Assembly (NCBI RefSeq): GCF_005490985.1
Contig: NZ_CP027869.1
Coordinates: 3,100,001 to 3,164,000 of the forward strand
Length of the DNA stretch: 64,000 bases
Direction of reading: 5' to 3'
From: Curtobacterium sp. SGAir0471
GTDB lineage: Bacteria > Actinomycetota > Actinomycetes > Actinomycetales > Microbacteriaceae
In this document: positions 30,934-39,096 of the stretch, one piece after another
Layout of the letters: each line of letters starts with the position of its first letter
Position numbering within the stretch: the stretch's first letter is position 1
The notes under the pieces: model-generated
Told to the model about the DNA's origin: nothing
What the model saw: only the letters and a program-made list of their open reading frames with translations
Database searches by the model: none
Made by a program: the position numbers and the translations under genes

Positions 30934-32096
30934 GATGGCTGCTCTTCCAGTTGCTCTTCGAGTGCGGTGGTGAGTTCGGGATCCGCCTCGGGCAGGCGGA
31001 TCGTGAAGGTCGAGCCCTTGCCGGGCTGCGACCAGACGCGGACGTCGCCGCCGTGGTTGCCGACGACGTGCTTGACGATGGCGAGACCGAGGCCGGTGCC
31101 GCCGGTCGCCCGGGACCGCGCGGGGTCGACGCGGTAGAAGCGCTCGAACACACGGTCGAGGTCGGCCTCCGGGATGCCGACGCCCTGGTCGGTGACGGCG
31201 ATCTCGACGAACCCCTTGGTGGACCGCACGCCGACGCCGACGCGGGTGTGGTCCGGGGAGTACTTGACGGCGTTCGCGATGAGGTTCGACACCGCGACCT
31301 GCAGCAGCCCGGGGTCGCCCATGACCCGCAGCTTCGACCGCTTCGCCCGGACGATCTCGATCTCGCGGGCGCGGGCGACGACCTCGTTCGCGTCGACGGC
31401 GGCCTGCACGATCTTGTCGACGGAGGTCTCCTCGCTGCTCTCGAGCGTGTCGACGGACTGCAGTCGGGAGAGCTCGATGATGTCCTTCGTCAGGGCCCCG
31501 AGGCGCTCCGACTCGGTGATGAGCTGCCCGGCGAACTTCTTCACGTGGTCCGGGTCGTCGGCGGCGACCACCAGCGTCTCGGCGAGGAGGCCGATCGCCC
31601 CGATGGGGGTCTTCAGCTCGTGCGAGATGTTCGCCACGAAGTCGCGTCGGACCTCGTCGATGCGGCGGCTCTCGGTCAGGTCGTCCGCGGTGACGAGCAC
31701 GTAGCGGTTGCCGAGCTGGGCCGCCCGGAAGCTCAGGTAGCCGACCAGTTCCCCGCTGCGGCCGCGCGGGAGCTCCAGGTCCTCCGATGCCATCTCCCCG
31801 CTCCTGCGCACCCGGTCCACCAGGTCGACGAGCTCGGCGTGCACGAGCTTCCGGCGCACGACGAGCCCCACCGTCAGTGCCTGCGGTGACGCGGCGACGA
31901 CCGTGTTCGACGGGTCGACGACCACGGCCGGGTTGTGCATCGTGGCGATGACCGCGGCGACACCGTCGGGCAGCGTCCGTTCCGCGACGTCGGCTGCCCG
32001 GGCCGTGCGCTCCGCCGTGATGACCAGCACCACGACCCCTGCGCCGAAGACCCCGCCGAGGAGCATCGACAGTGGCACGAGCCACGCGTTGTCCAT
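30930..32096 (-). CDS. senX3: Sensor histidine kinase SenX3 (phosphate)
   Basis: Encodes 388 residues from the ATG giving MDNAWLVPLS. One N-terminal membrane helix (about 5-27), a PAS-like domain (about 45-145), phosphoacceptor His159 in ANISHELKTP, N box NLIANAVKYS, G1 DQGVGIPE, F box FERFYRVD and G2 GGTGLGLAIV. SenX3 is thought to sense phosphate transport status through PhoU. It lies upstream of regX3 with 4-nt overlap. An in-frame upstream ATG at 32141 is rejected because the -10 element TACACT lies between the two. Confidence 0.93.
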   Translation of the reverse strand: MDNAWLVPLSMLLGGVFGAGVVVLVITAERTARAADVAERTLPDGVAAVIATMHNPAVVVDPSNTVVAASPQALTVGLVVRRKLVHAELVDLVDRVRRSGEMASEDLELPRGRSGELVGYLSFRAAQLGNRYVLVTADDLTESRRIDEVRRDFVANISHELKTPIGAIGLLAETLVVAADDPDHVKKFAGQLITESERLGALTKDIIELSRLQSVDTLESSEETSVDKIVQAAVDANEVVARAREIEIVRAKRSKLRVMGDPGLLQVAVSNLIANAVKYSPDHTRVGVGVRSTKGFVEIAVTDQGVGIPEADLDRVFERFYRVDPARSRATGGTGLGLAIVKHVVGNHGGDVRVWSQPGKGSTFTIRLPEADPELTTALEEQLEEQPS

Positions 32097-32102
32097 GCCG
32101 CC

Positions 32103-32108
32103 AGTGTA
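32103..32108 (-). promoter_or_regulatory. -10 element, leaderless start of senX3
   Basis: TACACT on the minus strand ends 6 nt before the ATG at 32096. Confidence 0.55.
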
Positions 32109-32178
32109 GGGATCGTCACGCGGGGTTCCGACGCCGTTCACCCCGCTCCGGCGCAGTTCCGCCCTCGGATCGAGAGGT

Positions 32179-32211
32179 GTTCAGCCGCAGGTCACCGTTC
32201 GTTCACCTGGG
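32179..32211. promoter_or_regulatory. Pho box: three consecutive 11-bp direct-repeat units
   Basis: Units GTTCAGCCGCA (32179-32189), GGTCACCGTTC (32190-32200) and GTTCACCTGGG (32201-32211) follow each other without gaps. The third matches the actinobacterial PhoP consensus G(G/T)TCAYYYR(G/C)G exactly and the others share the GKTCA head. The site lies between senX3 and phoU, 44 nt before the phoU ATG, so it could serve both. Confidence 0.8.
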
Positions 32212-32254
32212 CTGACGACACTCGTCCGGTACGCATCAGAGAGGCACATCCCCC

Positions 32255-32926
32255 ATGCGCGAAGTCTTCCAGCAGGAGCTCCAGGACGTCCAGGAGCGTC
32301 TGACCGAGATCGCCGGGCTCGTCGAGTCCGCCATCACCCGTGCGACGCAGGCGTTCAGCGAGTCCGACGTCGCCCTCGCCGAGGAGGTGATCGCGGACGA
32401 CGCCAAGATCGACCAGGCCGCGAACAGCCTCGACGAGATCGCCATCGACATCCTCGCCCGGCAGGCCCCCGTCGCCCGTGACCTCCGCGTCGTCGTGACC
32501 GCGCTGCGCGTCAGCTCGTCGCTCGAGCGGATGGGCGACATGGCCGAGCACATCGCCCAGCTCGCCCGCCAGCGCTTCCCCGAGAAGGTCGTGCCGAAGG
32601 GCCTGCGCGGCACCTTCAAGCAGATGGGCGCGCACGACGTGCAGATGGCGCAGAAGCTCACGCGCCTGCTCGCCACCGAGGACATCGCCCTGGCCGCGGA
32701 GATCCGCGACGAGGACGACGCCGTCGACGAGCTGCACGCGAGCGTCTTCGACTTCGTGCTCGGCGAGACGTGGAAGGGCAACCCGATCGACACGGTCGAC
32801 GCGACCCTCGCCTCGCGGTACCACGAGCGCTTCGCGGACCACGCGGTCTCGATCGCCAAGAAGGTCGAGTACCTGGCGACGGGCGACTGGACCGGCGCCG
32901 CGTCGGTGACGGCCTCCCCCGCCTGA
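32255..32926 (+). CDS. phoU: Phosphate signalling regulator PhoU
   Basis: Encodes 223 residues as two repeats of a three-helix bundle. The metal-binding motif of the first repeat is ERMGDMAEHIAQLAR; the second repeat has the related ERFADHAVSIAKKVEYL. PhoU restrains the SenX3-RegX3 response when phosphate is plentiful and limits Pst transport. Divergent from senX3; a Pho box precedes it. Confidence 0.95.
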   Translation: MREVFQQELQDVQERLTEIAGLVESAITRATQAFSESDVALAEEVIADDAKIDQAANSLDEIAIDILARQAPVARDLRVVVTALRVSSSLERMGDMAEHIAQLARQRFPEKVVPKGLRGTFKQMGAHDVQMAQKLTRLLATEDIALAAEIRDEDDAVDELHASVFDFVLGETWKGNPIDTVDATLASRYHERFADHAVSIAKKVEYLATGDWTGAASVTASPA

Positions 32927-32936
32927 CGGGTTCTGC

Positions 32937-32942
32937 CAGGAT
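32937..32942 (+). promoter_or_regulatory. -10 element, leaderless start of AAA-type kinase
   Basis: CAGGAT ends 6 nt before the ATG at 32949. Confidence 0.4.
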
Positions 32943-32948
32943 CGTGGC

Positions 32949-33497
32949 ATGGCTCAGGTCGCGATCGTCGTCAACGGGATGCCCGGCTCGGGCAAGAGCA
33001 CGGTGGGCGCCGCCCTGGCCGAGGTGCTCGGCTGCCCCTTCCTGTCGAAGGACCGCATCAAGGAGCCGTTGGCCGACGTGGTCGGACCGATGATCGGCTC
33101 GCGCGCGCTCGGCGGCATCGCGATGGACACGATGTGGTCGATGGCGCGGGCCGTCGAGAACGGGGTCGTCCTCGACGCCGTCTGGCTGCCGTCCCGGGAT
33201 CGCGACCGTCTGGAGGCCGGACTCGCCTCCGCCGGGTCACCGCGCGCCGTCGAGGTGTTCTGCCAGGTCGACCGGGCCACCGCCGCGGACCGGCTGCGCG
33301 ACCGGTACGAGCCCGGCACGCTGCCCGTCCGGCACGAGGTGCACGGGGACCTGGCGGACGTCCTGGCGTTCTGGGACGAGCACGGCGACGAGGCTGCGCC
33401 GATCGGGATGCCCGGGGTGCCGGTCGTGCGGGTCGACACCGGTCGGCCGTACGACGTCGGGGCGCTCGTGCAGCAGATCGCGGACCACTTCGTCTGA
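32949..33497 (+). CDS. P-loop kinase-like ATPase (AAA_33)
   Basis: Encodes 182 residues. Walker A NGMPGSGKST (9-18) and the segment FLSKDRIKEPLADVV resemble small-molecule kinases of the AAA_33 / zeta-toxin-like group. A lid-like RYEPGTLPVRHEVHGDL follows. It should phosphorylate a small molecule, unidentified. No antitoxin is adjacent, so a toxin role is unlikely. It is 22 nt downstream of phoU and may be partly co-transcribed. Confidence 0.75.
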   Translation: MAQVAIVVNGMPGSGKSTVGAALAEVLGCPFLSKDRIKEPLADVVGPMIGSRALGGIAMDTMWSMARAVENGVVLDAVWLPSRDRDRLEAGLASAGSPRAVEVFCQVDRATAADRLRDRYEPGTLPVRHEVHGDLADVLAFWDEHGDEAAPIGMPGVPVVRVDTGRPYDVGALVQQIADHFV

Positions 33498-33552
33498 GCC
33501 GCCGGACGTCCGCCGGGTCGCCGATGATCCCGCGGTCGGCGCACCGACAGCA

Positions 33553-33607
33553 CCGCGAGAGCGACAGTCTGCCGCGGATGTCCGACGGCGGACTGTCGCT
33601 CTCGCGG
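33553..33607. terminator. Bidirectional terminator between kinase gene and gpmA
   Basis: CCGCGAGAGCGACAGTC (33553-33569) has an exact complement at 33591-33607, and inner TGCCG/CGGCG lengthens the stem to about 22 bp around an 11-nt loop. Arm sequence shared with the hairpin at 21002. Confidence 0.85.
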
Positions 33608-33619
33608 ATCAGTCTGGTG

Positions 33620-34366
33620 CTACTTCTTGGCGCCCTGGGCGGCCACGGCGGCGGCACCGGCAGCGGCGGCCTCGGGGTCCAGGTAGTACGAGGGCTTCGT
33701 CGGGCGGAAGTCGTCGTCGAGCTCGTACACGAGCGGGATGCCCGTCGGGATGTTGAGGCCCGCGATGTCGTCGTCGGAGATGCCGTCGAGGTGCTTCACG
33801 AGCGCGCGGAGCGAGTTGCCGTGCGCCGTGACGAGGACGGTCTTCCCCTCGCCGAGGTCCTTCGTGATGTCCGACTCCCAGTAGGGCAGCAGACGGTCGA
33901 TCACGAGCTTGAGGGACTCGGTGCGGGGCAGCTGGTCGCCGAGGTCGGCGTAGCGGCGGTCCCCGGCCTGCGACCACTCGGCGTCGTCGGCGATGGGGGG
34001 CGGCGGGACGTCGAACGAACGACGCCACTCCATGAACTGCTGCTCGCCGTACTGCTCGAGCGTCTGGGCCTTGTCCTTGCCCTGCAGGTCGCCGTAGTGG
34101 CGCTCGTTGAGGCGCCAGTCGCGCTTCACCGGCAGCCAGGCCAGGTCGGCCTCGAGCAGGGCGATGTCCGCGGTCTGGATCGCGCGGGTCAGGAGCGAGG
34201 TGTAGAGGACGTCCGGCACGATGCCCGACTCGGCGATGAGCTCGCCGGCGCGCTTCGCCTCCTTCTCGCCCAGCTCGCTGAGCCGGACGTCGACCCAACC
34301 GGTGAACAGGTTCTTCTGGTTCCAGTCACTGTTGCCGTGACGGAGCAGGACGAGCGTGGAGGTCAT
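33620..34366 (-). CDS. gpmA: 2,3-bisphosphoglycerate-dependent phosphoglycerate mutase
   Basis: Encodes 248 residues. RHGNSDWN (catalytic His10), [25 protein letters not shown], the acid Glu in [16 protein letters not shown] and the second His in [11 protein letters not shown] are intact. It interconverts 3- and 2-phosphoglycerate in glycolysis and gluconeogenesis. In M. tuberculosis gpm1 also neighbours senX3-regX3. The C-terminal Ala-rich tail is longer than in E. coli. Probably leaderless. Confidence 0.95.
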   Translation of the reverse strand: MTSTLVLLRHGNSDWNQKNLFTGWVDVRLSELGEKEAKRAGELIAESGIVPDVLYTSLLTRAIQTADIALLEADLAWLPVKRDWRLNERHYGDLQGKDKAQTLEQYGEQQFMEWRRSFDVPPPPIADDAEWSQAGDRRYADLGDQLPRTESLKLVIDRLLPYWESDITKDLGEGKTVLVTAHGNSLRALVKHLDGISDDDIAGLNIPTGIPLVYELDDDFRPTKPSYYLDPEAAAAGAAAVAAQGAKK

Positions 34367-34373
34367 GCGTCCG

Positions 34374-34379
34374 AGTCTA
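34374..34379 (-). promoter_or_regulatory. -10 element, leaderless start of gpmA
   Basis: TAGACT on the minus strand ends 7 nt before the ATG at 34366. Confidence 0.55.
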
Positions 34380-34398
34380 CCGAGCGGGTGTGCCTCGG

Positions 34399-34404
34399 TA
34401 CCCT
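34399..34404 (+). promoter_or_regulatory. -10 element, leaderless start of methyltransferase
   Basis: TACCCT ends 7 nt before the ATG at 34412. The gpmA and methyltransferase promoters are back to back within 45 bp. Confidence 0.5.
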
Positions 34405-34411
34405 GGGGTCC

Positions 34412-35185
34412 ATGCCCATCGGGAACGTCACGCGCGGGACCACCGGGTACAACCGGCTGCGCCGTGTCGACCGGTGGATCGCCGCGCTCCCGGCCCTGCG
34501 CCGGACGGACGACCCGCTCGTGGCCGACGTCGGGTACGGCGCCCGGCCGACGACGACGCTCGAGCTCCGGGACCGGTTGGCCCGCGTCCGGCCCGACGTC
34601 CAGGTCACCGGCGTCGAGATCGAGCCGTCGCGGGTGGCGCTGGCGAACGCCGGCACCCGCGACGGCGTGACGTTCCGGCTCGGCGGCTTCGAGACGCCGA
34701 CGCCCGGTGGTCGCCGGCCGGCCGTGATCCGGGCGTTCAACGTGCTCCGGCAGTACGACGAGTCCGCCGTCGTCGACTCGTGGCGGATCATGCAGGACCG
34801 CCTGCAGCCAGGGGGCGCGCTGGTGGAGGGCACCTGCAACGAGGTCGGCCGGGTGGCGTCGTGGGTCACGCTCGATGACCGGGCGCCGCGCACCTTCACG
34901 GTGTCGCTGCGGGTCGCGGGCCTCGAGCTGCCGAGCATCGTCGCCGAGCGGCTGCCGAAGGCGCTGATCCACCGGAACGTCCCCGGGGAACGGGTGCACG
35001 CGTTCCTGCTCGACCTCGACCGCTCCTGGGCCGTCGCCGCCCCGCTCGGCACGTACGGCCCCCGCCAGCGGTGGATCGCCACGGTGCACGGCATGCGCGA
35101 CCGGGGCTGGCCGGTGCTCCACGGGGTGACCCGCTGGCGCCTCGGCGAGCTCAGCGTCCCCTGGTCGGCGGTCGCCCCCGCCTGA
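34412..35185 (+). CDS. Class I SAM-dependent methyltransferase-like protein
   Basis: Encodes 257 residues. The Rossmann motif I appears as [17 protein letters not shown], motif II as [11 protein letters not shown], and a central [16 protein letters not shown] / [14 protein letters not shown] matches the post-I region of a methyltransferase. The first glycine-rich loop is a variant (GYGARP), as in a recognised actinobacterial group. Substrate unknown. It diverges from gpmA and converges on ygfZ. Confidence 0.75.
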   Translation: MPIGNVTRGTTGYNRLRRVDRWIAALPALRRTDDPLVADVGYGARPTTTLELRDRLARVRPDVQVTGVEIEPSRVALANAGTRDGVTFRLGGFETPTPGGRRPAVIRAFNVLRQYDESAVVDSWRIMQDRLQPGGALVEGTCNEVGRVASWVTLDDRAPRTFTVSLRVAGLELPSIVAERLPKALIHRNVPGERVHAFLLDLDRSWAVAAPLGTYGPRQRWIATVHGMRDRGWPVLHGVTRWRLGELSVPWSAVAPA

Positions 35186-35196
35186 CCGCTCCGGTG

Positions 35197-35268
35197 GGAA
35201 CCAGGTTCCGCCAGCAGCACCACGGAACGGACGCACGGAGCACGGTGCCGTGTCCGGAACCAGGTTCC
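35197..35268. terminator. Paired GGAACCAGGTTCC palindromes between methyltransferase gene and ygfZ
   Basis: The 13-bp palindrome GGAACCAGGTTCC occurs at 35197-35209 and 35256-35268. Between them a CGGACGCACGG / CCGTGTCCG stem can form. The whole lies between convergent genes and probably terminates both. Confidence 0.6.
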
Positions 35269-35281
35269 GACGTGACGCGGA

Positions 35282-36349
35282 TCAGCTGCGGCGGACGGCT
35301 CCGAGTCGGGGCAGGCGCGGGACGTTCGCCGTGGCCCCGGCCTCCGGCGGGACGATGGTCTCCTGCGCGGCGGTCACGACCACGTCGTCGACGGTCAGGG
35401 TCAGGGTCGCGGCGGGGTCGAGCGAGCGCTTCACGACCGCGAGCCCGATCGGCCCGAGCTCGTGGTGGAGCGCCGAGGCGGTGAGGCGCCCGACGTCCTT
35501 GCCGTCCAGCACGACCGGCGTGCCGGGTGCGGGCAGCACGCCGTCCGACCCGTCCAGGTGGAGCATCACGACGCGGCGGGGCGGGTGCCCGAGGTTGTGC
35601 ACCTTCGCGACGGTCTCCTGCCCGCGGTAGCAGCCCTTCGACAGGTGCACGGCGGAGCGGAGCCAGTCGAGCTCGTGCGGGATCGTCCGCTCGTCGACGT
35701 CGGCGAGGACCGGGCGCCACGCGGCGATGCGCAGGGCCTCGAACGCGAGGAGCCCCGCGACCGGCGCACCGGACCCCGCCAGGGCGACCGCGGCGTCCTG
35801 GGTGACCACGTCGATGCGGAGGGTCCAGTCCGAGCCGGGGTGGGCCTCCAGGGCGGCGTAGCCCCACCCACCGGGCGTGACCGACGACCACGGGTCGACC
35901 CACTCGACGACCACGTCGTCCGGCGCTGCCGAGCCGTCGAACCGGCCGAGCGTGACGAGGTCGGCCGAGCGGTCCGTGACCTCGACGCGGAGCATGAAGC
36001 GCATCGAGTCGAGCCAGGTCGCGAGCGGGGCGGCGTCCGCGGGCTCGGTGAGGAGCCACGTGACCTCGCCGTCGTCGACCACCCGTGCGGCGTGCTCGAC
36101 GCGGCCGGACTGGTCGAGCACGAGCGTCTCGGTGCTCGTGCCGGGTGCGAGCCCGGTGAGCAGCTGCGAGGTGATCGAGTTGAGCCAGGACAGGCGGTCC
36201 GGTCCGCTGACCGTCACGACGCCGAGGCCGAGCTCGACGACCGCGCGACCGGCGGCGAGCGCCCGCTGCTCACCGGTCGGGTTGCCGAAGTGGGCGGCGG
36301 GACCGGCCTCGCTCGCGACGAAGCCGTCGCGACCGGCGAAGACCGACAT
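35282..36349 (-). CDS. ygfZ: Folate-binding YgfZ/GcvT-domain protein
   Basis: Encodes 355 residues. The hallmark KGCYRGQETVAKVHNLGHPPRR (around 230-250) carries the conserved Cys of the family, and SWLNSITSQLL is the usual N-terminal signature. YgfZ proteins use tetrahydrofolate and help assemble or repair Fe-S clusters in particular enzymes. Start overlaps the nitrobindin stop (TGATG), so they are coupled. The order with gpmA nearby is common in Actinobacteria. Confidence 0.9.
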   Translation of the reverse strand: MSVFAGRDGFVASEAGPAAHFGNPTGEQRALAAGRAVVELGLGVVTVSGPDRLSWLNSITSQLLTGLAPGTSTETLVLDQSGRVEHAARVVDDGEVTWLLTEPADAAPLATWLDSMRFMLRVEVTDRSADLVTLGRFDGSAAPDDVVVEWVDPWSSVTPGGWGYAALEAHPGSDWTLRIDVVTQDAAVALAGSGAPVAGLLAFEALRIAAWRPVLADVDERTIPHELDWLRSAVHLSKGCYRGQETVAKVHNLGHPPRRVVMLHLDGSDGVLPAPGTPVVLDGKDVGRLTASALHHELGPIGLAVVKRSLDPAATLTLTVDDVVVTAAQETIVPPEAGATANVPRLPRLGAVRRS

Positions 36350-36951
36350 CAGTCGACCTTCGCGAGCTGCCCCGAGGCGTGCGAGGTGAGCTGCTGCCCG
36401 AGTGCGGCGATGTCCCAGGCCCAGAAGAGCTTGCCCTCGACCAGGCCGTACAGGCGGGTCGCCGCCGAGTAGTCCTTCGCGTTCGGCGAGCGCATCACGG
36501 CGTCGGTGGCCAGGTCGATGCGACCCTTCTTCACGCGGCCGACGTAGAGCTCGTTCACGCCCGTCGGGTGGATGATCGCCGCCTCGACGTCGAAGCCGTC
36601 GGTCGTGTTGCGGAGCGTCTCGACGCTCTCCACCGTGCTGAACGGGACGGGCCCGTCGCCCATGAGCATCGCGGGGCCGCGGTCGCCCGGCTCGTTCGGC
36701 CGGTCGATGCGCCAGTACCCCATCTCAGCGGCGAGGGGCGTGCGCTCGTCGTCGAGCAGCCAGGTCGTCGAGGAGTAGTTGAGGTAGGGCAGGCCGTCGT
36801 GGCTGAAGCTCACGCGCTGGCCGAACTCGTACTTGCGGGGCTCGTCCTCGTCGCCCACCGGGTACTCGACCACGCCCGTGCCCTCCCAGACACCGACGAG
36901 CCAGGACAGCGGCACGAGCTCGGGCGCCAGGCCCTCCGGCAGTTCGATCAA
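36349..36951 (-). CDS. Nitrobindin-like heme protein (FABP/DUF1794 family)
   Basis: Encodes 200 residues from a TTG start that overlaps the preceding gene's stop codon (TTGA). The family signature GVWEGTGVV (about 20-28) begins a ten-stranded barrel; conserved His in AAIIHPTGVNELYVG is near the expected heme-ligand region toward the C-terminus, followed by ATRLYGLVEGKLFWAWD. Members bind ferric heme and convert peroxynitrite to nitrate. The family identity is firm; the reaction is inferred. Confidence 0.85.
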   Translation of the reverse strand: MIELPEGLAPELVPLSWLVGVWEGTGVVEYPVGDEDEPRKYEFGQRVSFSHDGLPYLNYSSTTWLLDDERTPLAAEMGYWRIDRPNEPGDRGPAMLMGDGPVPFSTVESVETLRNTTDGFDVEAAIIHPTGVNELYVGRVKKGRIDLATDAVMRSPNAKDYSAATRLYGLVEGKLFWAWDIAALGQQLTSHASGQLAKVD

Positions 36952-37064
36952 CGCTGACCCTTGAACAGCTTCACGACGACGACGACCGAGATGAACGCGA
37001 TCGCGAGCGACGCCAGGCCGAGGAGGCCCACGTAGAACAGCTCGAGCGCAAGCAGCGAATCCAT
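36948..37064 (-). CDS. 38-residue single-helix membrane protein
   Basis: A short reading frame: MDSLLALELFYVGLLGLASL continues as one hydrophobic helix to about residue 31 and ends KLFKGQR. The stop codon overlaps the TTG start of the nitrobindin gene, so translation of the latter probably depends on it. A -10 hexamer lies 6 nt upstream of the ATG. Codon usage is strongly GC3, as expected of a real gene. Function unknown. Confidence 0.7.
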   Translation of the reverse strand: MDSLLALELFYVGLLGLASLAIAFISVVVVVKLFKGQR

Positions 37065-37070
37065 GCGGCG

Positions 37071-37076
37071 AGTCTA
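37071..37076 (-). promoter_or_regulatory. -10 element, leaderless start of the 38-residue gene and ygfZ operon
   Basis: TAGACT on the minus strand ends 6 nt before the ATG at 37064. It would drive the small gene, the nitrobindin gene and ygfZ as one operon. Confidence 0.55.
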
Positions 37077-37118
37077 CGCGGGACGCCTGACGGCGCCAGG
37101 GGGCGTGCCGCGCGGGCG

Positions 37119-37412
37119 TCAGCGGGCCAGGAGCACCACGGCCGTGACGAGCACCACCACGAAGGCCCCGGAGGACGCGATGCTGATCCGCTCGACCAGC
37201 CCGTCCTTCGTCGCCGTGATGAGCTGCAGCACGAAGCTCACGAGCACGCAGAGCACGAAGACGAGCAGGAGCCAGGCGAACGAGTCCTTCTGCGTGAGGG
37301 TCAGCACGAGCACGGCGCCGACGACCGCGAGCACCCAGACCGGCAGCACGGAGGTCAGGCGCAGGCGGCGCTGGTCGAGGGGCGGGACGGGCTCGGTCAC
37401 GCGCTCCATCAT
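37119..37412 (-). CDS. Small three-helix membrane protein
   Basis: Encodes 97 residues with hydrophobic segments at about 23-40, 46-66 and 78-96. A polar N-terminus (MMERVTEPVPPLDQRRLR) precedes them. No motif identifies it. It lies between the ygfZ operon and glnR on the minus strand and shares an intergenic region with glnR. Confidence 0.6.
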   Translation of the reverse strand: MMERVTEPVPPLDQRRLRLTSVLPVWVLAVVGAVLVLTLTQKDSFAWLLLVFVLCVLVSFVLQLITATKDGLVERISIASSGAFVVVLVTAVVLLAR

Positions 37413-37483
37413 GACAGGGCCGCGCCTGCGCCGTCGGAGCCCCGACCGACCAGCCGGTCGGCGGGCCGCCGCCGGGGCATCAC

Positions 37484-37489
37484 TAGGAT
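37484..37489 (+). promoter_or_regulatory. -10 element of glnR
   Basis: TAGGAT lies 33 nt before the GTG of glnR, in the same CTAGGATGG context as the tRNA-Thr promoter. Confidence 0.55.
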
Positions 37490-37522
37490 GGCTCCACGAC
37501 GTTCCCTCGTTCTGGAGGTCCT

Positions 37523-38206
37523 GTGGCCCAGCTCCTGGTACTCACCTCAGCCGCGCCCGGCGACGTCCTGCCGAGTCTCGGTCTCCTGAGCCACCGGATC
37601 CGCCACGTGCCCGCCGAGGCCGCCCAGCTCGTCAACGCCCCGCAGAGCGACCTGATGTTCGTCGACGCCCGTCTCGACCTCGTCAGCGCCAAGGCCCTGT
37701 GCAAGATCCTCGCGACGAGCGGCTCGACGACGCCGATCATCCTCGTCGTGACCGAGGGCGGGCTCACCGCGGTGAACAGCGAATGGAACGTCGACGACGT
37801 CGTGCTCGAGAGCGCCGGCCCCGCCGAGGTCGACGCCCGCATCCGGCTCACCACGGGCCGCGCCGCGAAGAACCCCTCGGGGTCGAAGATCCAGGCCTCC
37901 GGTGTCGTCATCGACGAGGCGAGCTACTCGGCGAAGGTGCGTGGTCGGCCGCTCGACCTGACCTTCAAGGAGTTCGAGCTCCTGCGCTTCTTCGCCTCGC
38001 ACCCGTCGCGCGTGTTCACCCGCGAGCAGCTCCTCAGCGAGGTCTGGGGTTACGACTACTTCGGCGGCACCCGCACGGTGGACGTGCACGTGCGACGCCT
38101 CCGCGCGAAGCTCGGCGACCTCGAGTCGCTCATCGGCACGGTCCGCAACGTCGGCTACCGCTTCAACGTGCACGACGACGAGGCCGAGCGCCTCGCGGGA
38201 CAGTAG
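37523..38206 (+). CDS. glnR: Nitrogen regulator GlnR (atypical OmpR-type)
   Basis: Encodes 227 residues from a GTG preceded by CTGGAGG. The receiver-like domain ([37 protein letters not shown]) lacks the full acidic pocket of true response regulators, as GlnR does, while the winged-helix domain ([40 protein letters not shown]) is intact. GlnR is an orphan regulator controlling glnA, amtB and other nitrogen genes. The mshD neighbour is the standard actinobacterial arrangement, with a 1-nt overlap. Confidence 0.9.
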   Translation: MAQLLVLTSAAPGDVLPSLGLLSHRIRHVPAEAAQLVNAPQSDLMFVDARLDLVSAKALCKILATSGSTTPIILVVTEGGLTAVNSEWNVDDVVLESAGPAEVDARIRLTTGRAAKNPSGSKIQASGVVIDEASYSAKVRGRPLDLTFKEFELLRFFASHPSRVFTREQLLSEVWGYDYFGGTRTVDVHVRRLRAKLGDLESLIGTVRNVGYRFNVHDDEAERLAGQ

Positions 38207-39048
38207 TGCTCGCCGTCGTCGAGATGCTCGCCGCCGCCGCCGTCGCGGCGGGCGAGGCGCCGCCGTTCTCCGACCAGACCCTGGTCGACGTCCGTGCCGG
38301 CCGTGCGACCGTGGTCGGCGACGAGCGCGGGGTCGCCGTGGTCCGTGACGGCGAGCTGGAACTCGTCGTCGCCCGGGAGGCCCGTGGCCAGGGCGTCGGG
38401 TCGGCGCTCGTCGCGCAGGTGACCGGCCCGGGCGCCGGGGGCGCGACGGACGGTGCGGGTGTCCCGCGCCTCGCCTGGGCGCACGGGGACCACCCCGCCG
38501 CACATGCCCTCGCCGACCGGTACGGCTGGACGCCGGTGCGCACGCTGCTGCAGCTCCGGGCACCGATCGCGGACGCACCCGACCCGGTCGAACTGCCGGT
38601 CGGGTACGGGCTCGACGCCTTCCGCGCCGGCGACCCCGAGGACGAGGACGCCTGGCTGACGCTCAACGCTGCAGCCTTCGCGCACCACCCCGAACAGGGC
38701 CGGATGACCCTGGACGACCTCCGCGCCCGCGAGGCCGAGCCGTGGTTCTCCGGCGACGACCTGCTGCTCCTTCGCGACGAGTCGGGCGCGCTCGCGGGGT
38801 CGTGCTGGCTCAAGGTCGAGGACGGCACCGGCGAGTTCTACGCGGTCGCGGTCCGGCCCGACCTGCAGGGGCAGGGCCTCGGCGGCGTCCTCATGCGCGC
38901 GGGATCGGCCCGTCTCGCCGGCCGTGGGCTGACCGCCGCGGCGCTCTACGTCGAGGGCGACAACGAGCCGGCACTCGCGCTGTACCGCCGCTCGGGGTTC
39001 ACCCAGCACGCGATCGACGTGCAGTACGCGCGCGGTCCCGGCCGGTAA
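38206..39048 (+). CDS. mshD: Mycothiol synthase (acetyltransferase MshD)
   Basis: Encodes 280 residues from GTG overlapping the glnR stop (TAGTG); an ATG 18 nt later is an alternative. Two GNAT domains: the first is degenerate (about 1-120), the second carries the acetyl-CoA loop VRPDLQGQGLGGVLMRAG and ends YRRSGFTQHAIDVQYAR. It acetylates Cys-GlcN-Ins to give mycothiol, the actinobacterial low-molecular-weight thiol. Confidence 0.9.
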   Translation: MLAVVEMLAAAAVAAGEAPPFSDQTLVDVRAGRATVVGDERGVAVVRDGELELVVAREARGQGVGSALVAQVTGPGAGGATDGAGVPRLAWAHGDHPAAHALADRYGWTPVRTLLQLRAPIADAPDPVELPVGYGLDAFRAGDPEDEDAWLTLNAAAFAHHPEQGRMTLDDLRAREAEPWFSGDDLLLLRDESGALAGSCWLKVEDGTGEFYAVAVRPDLQGQGLGGVLMRAGSARLAGRGLTAAALYVEGDNEPALALYRRSGFTQHAIDVQYARGPGR

Positions 39049-39096
39049 CATGACGCGAGGTCGACGAGGGGTCGGCCAGGGGCACTCGGGGGCAAC

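Noticed and set aside
32949..33497. Zeta-type toxin
   Set aside because: The P-loop kinase fold is similar, but there is no antitoxin gene next to it and phoU precedes it.
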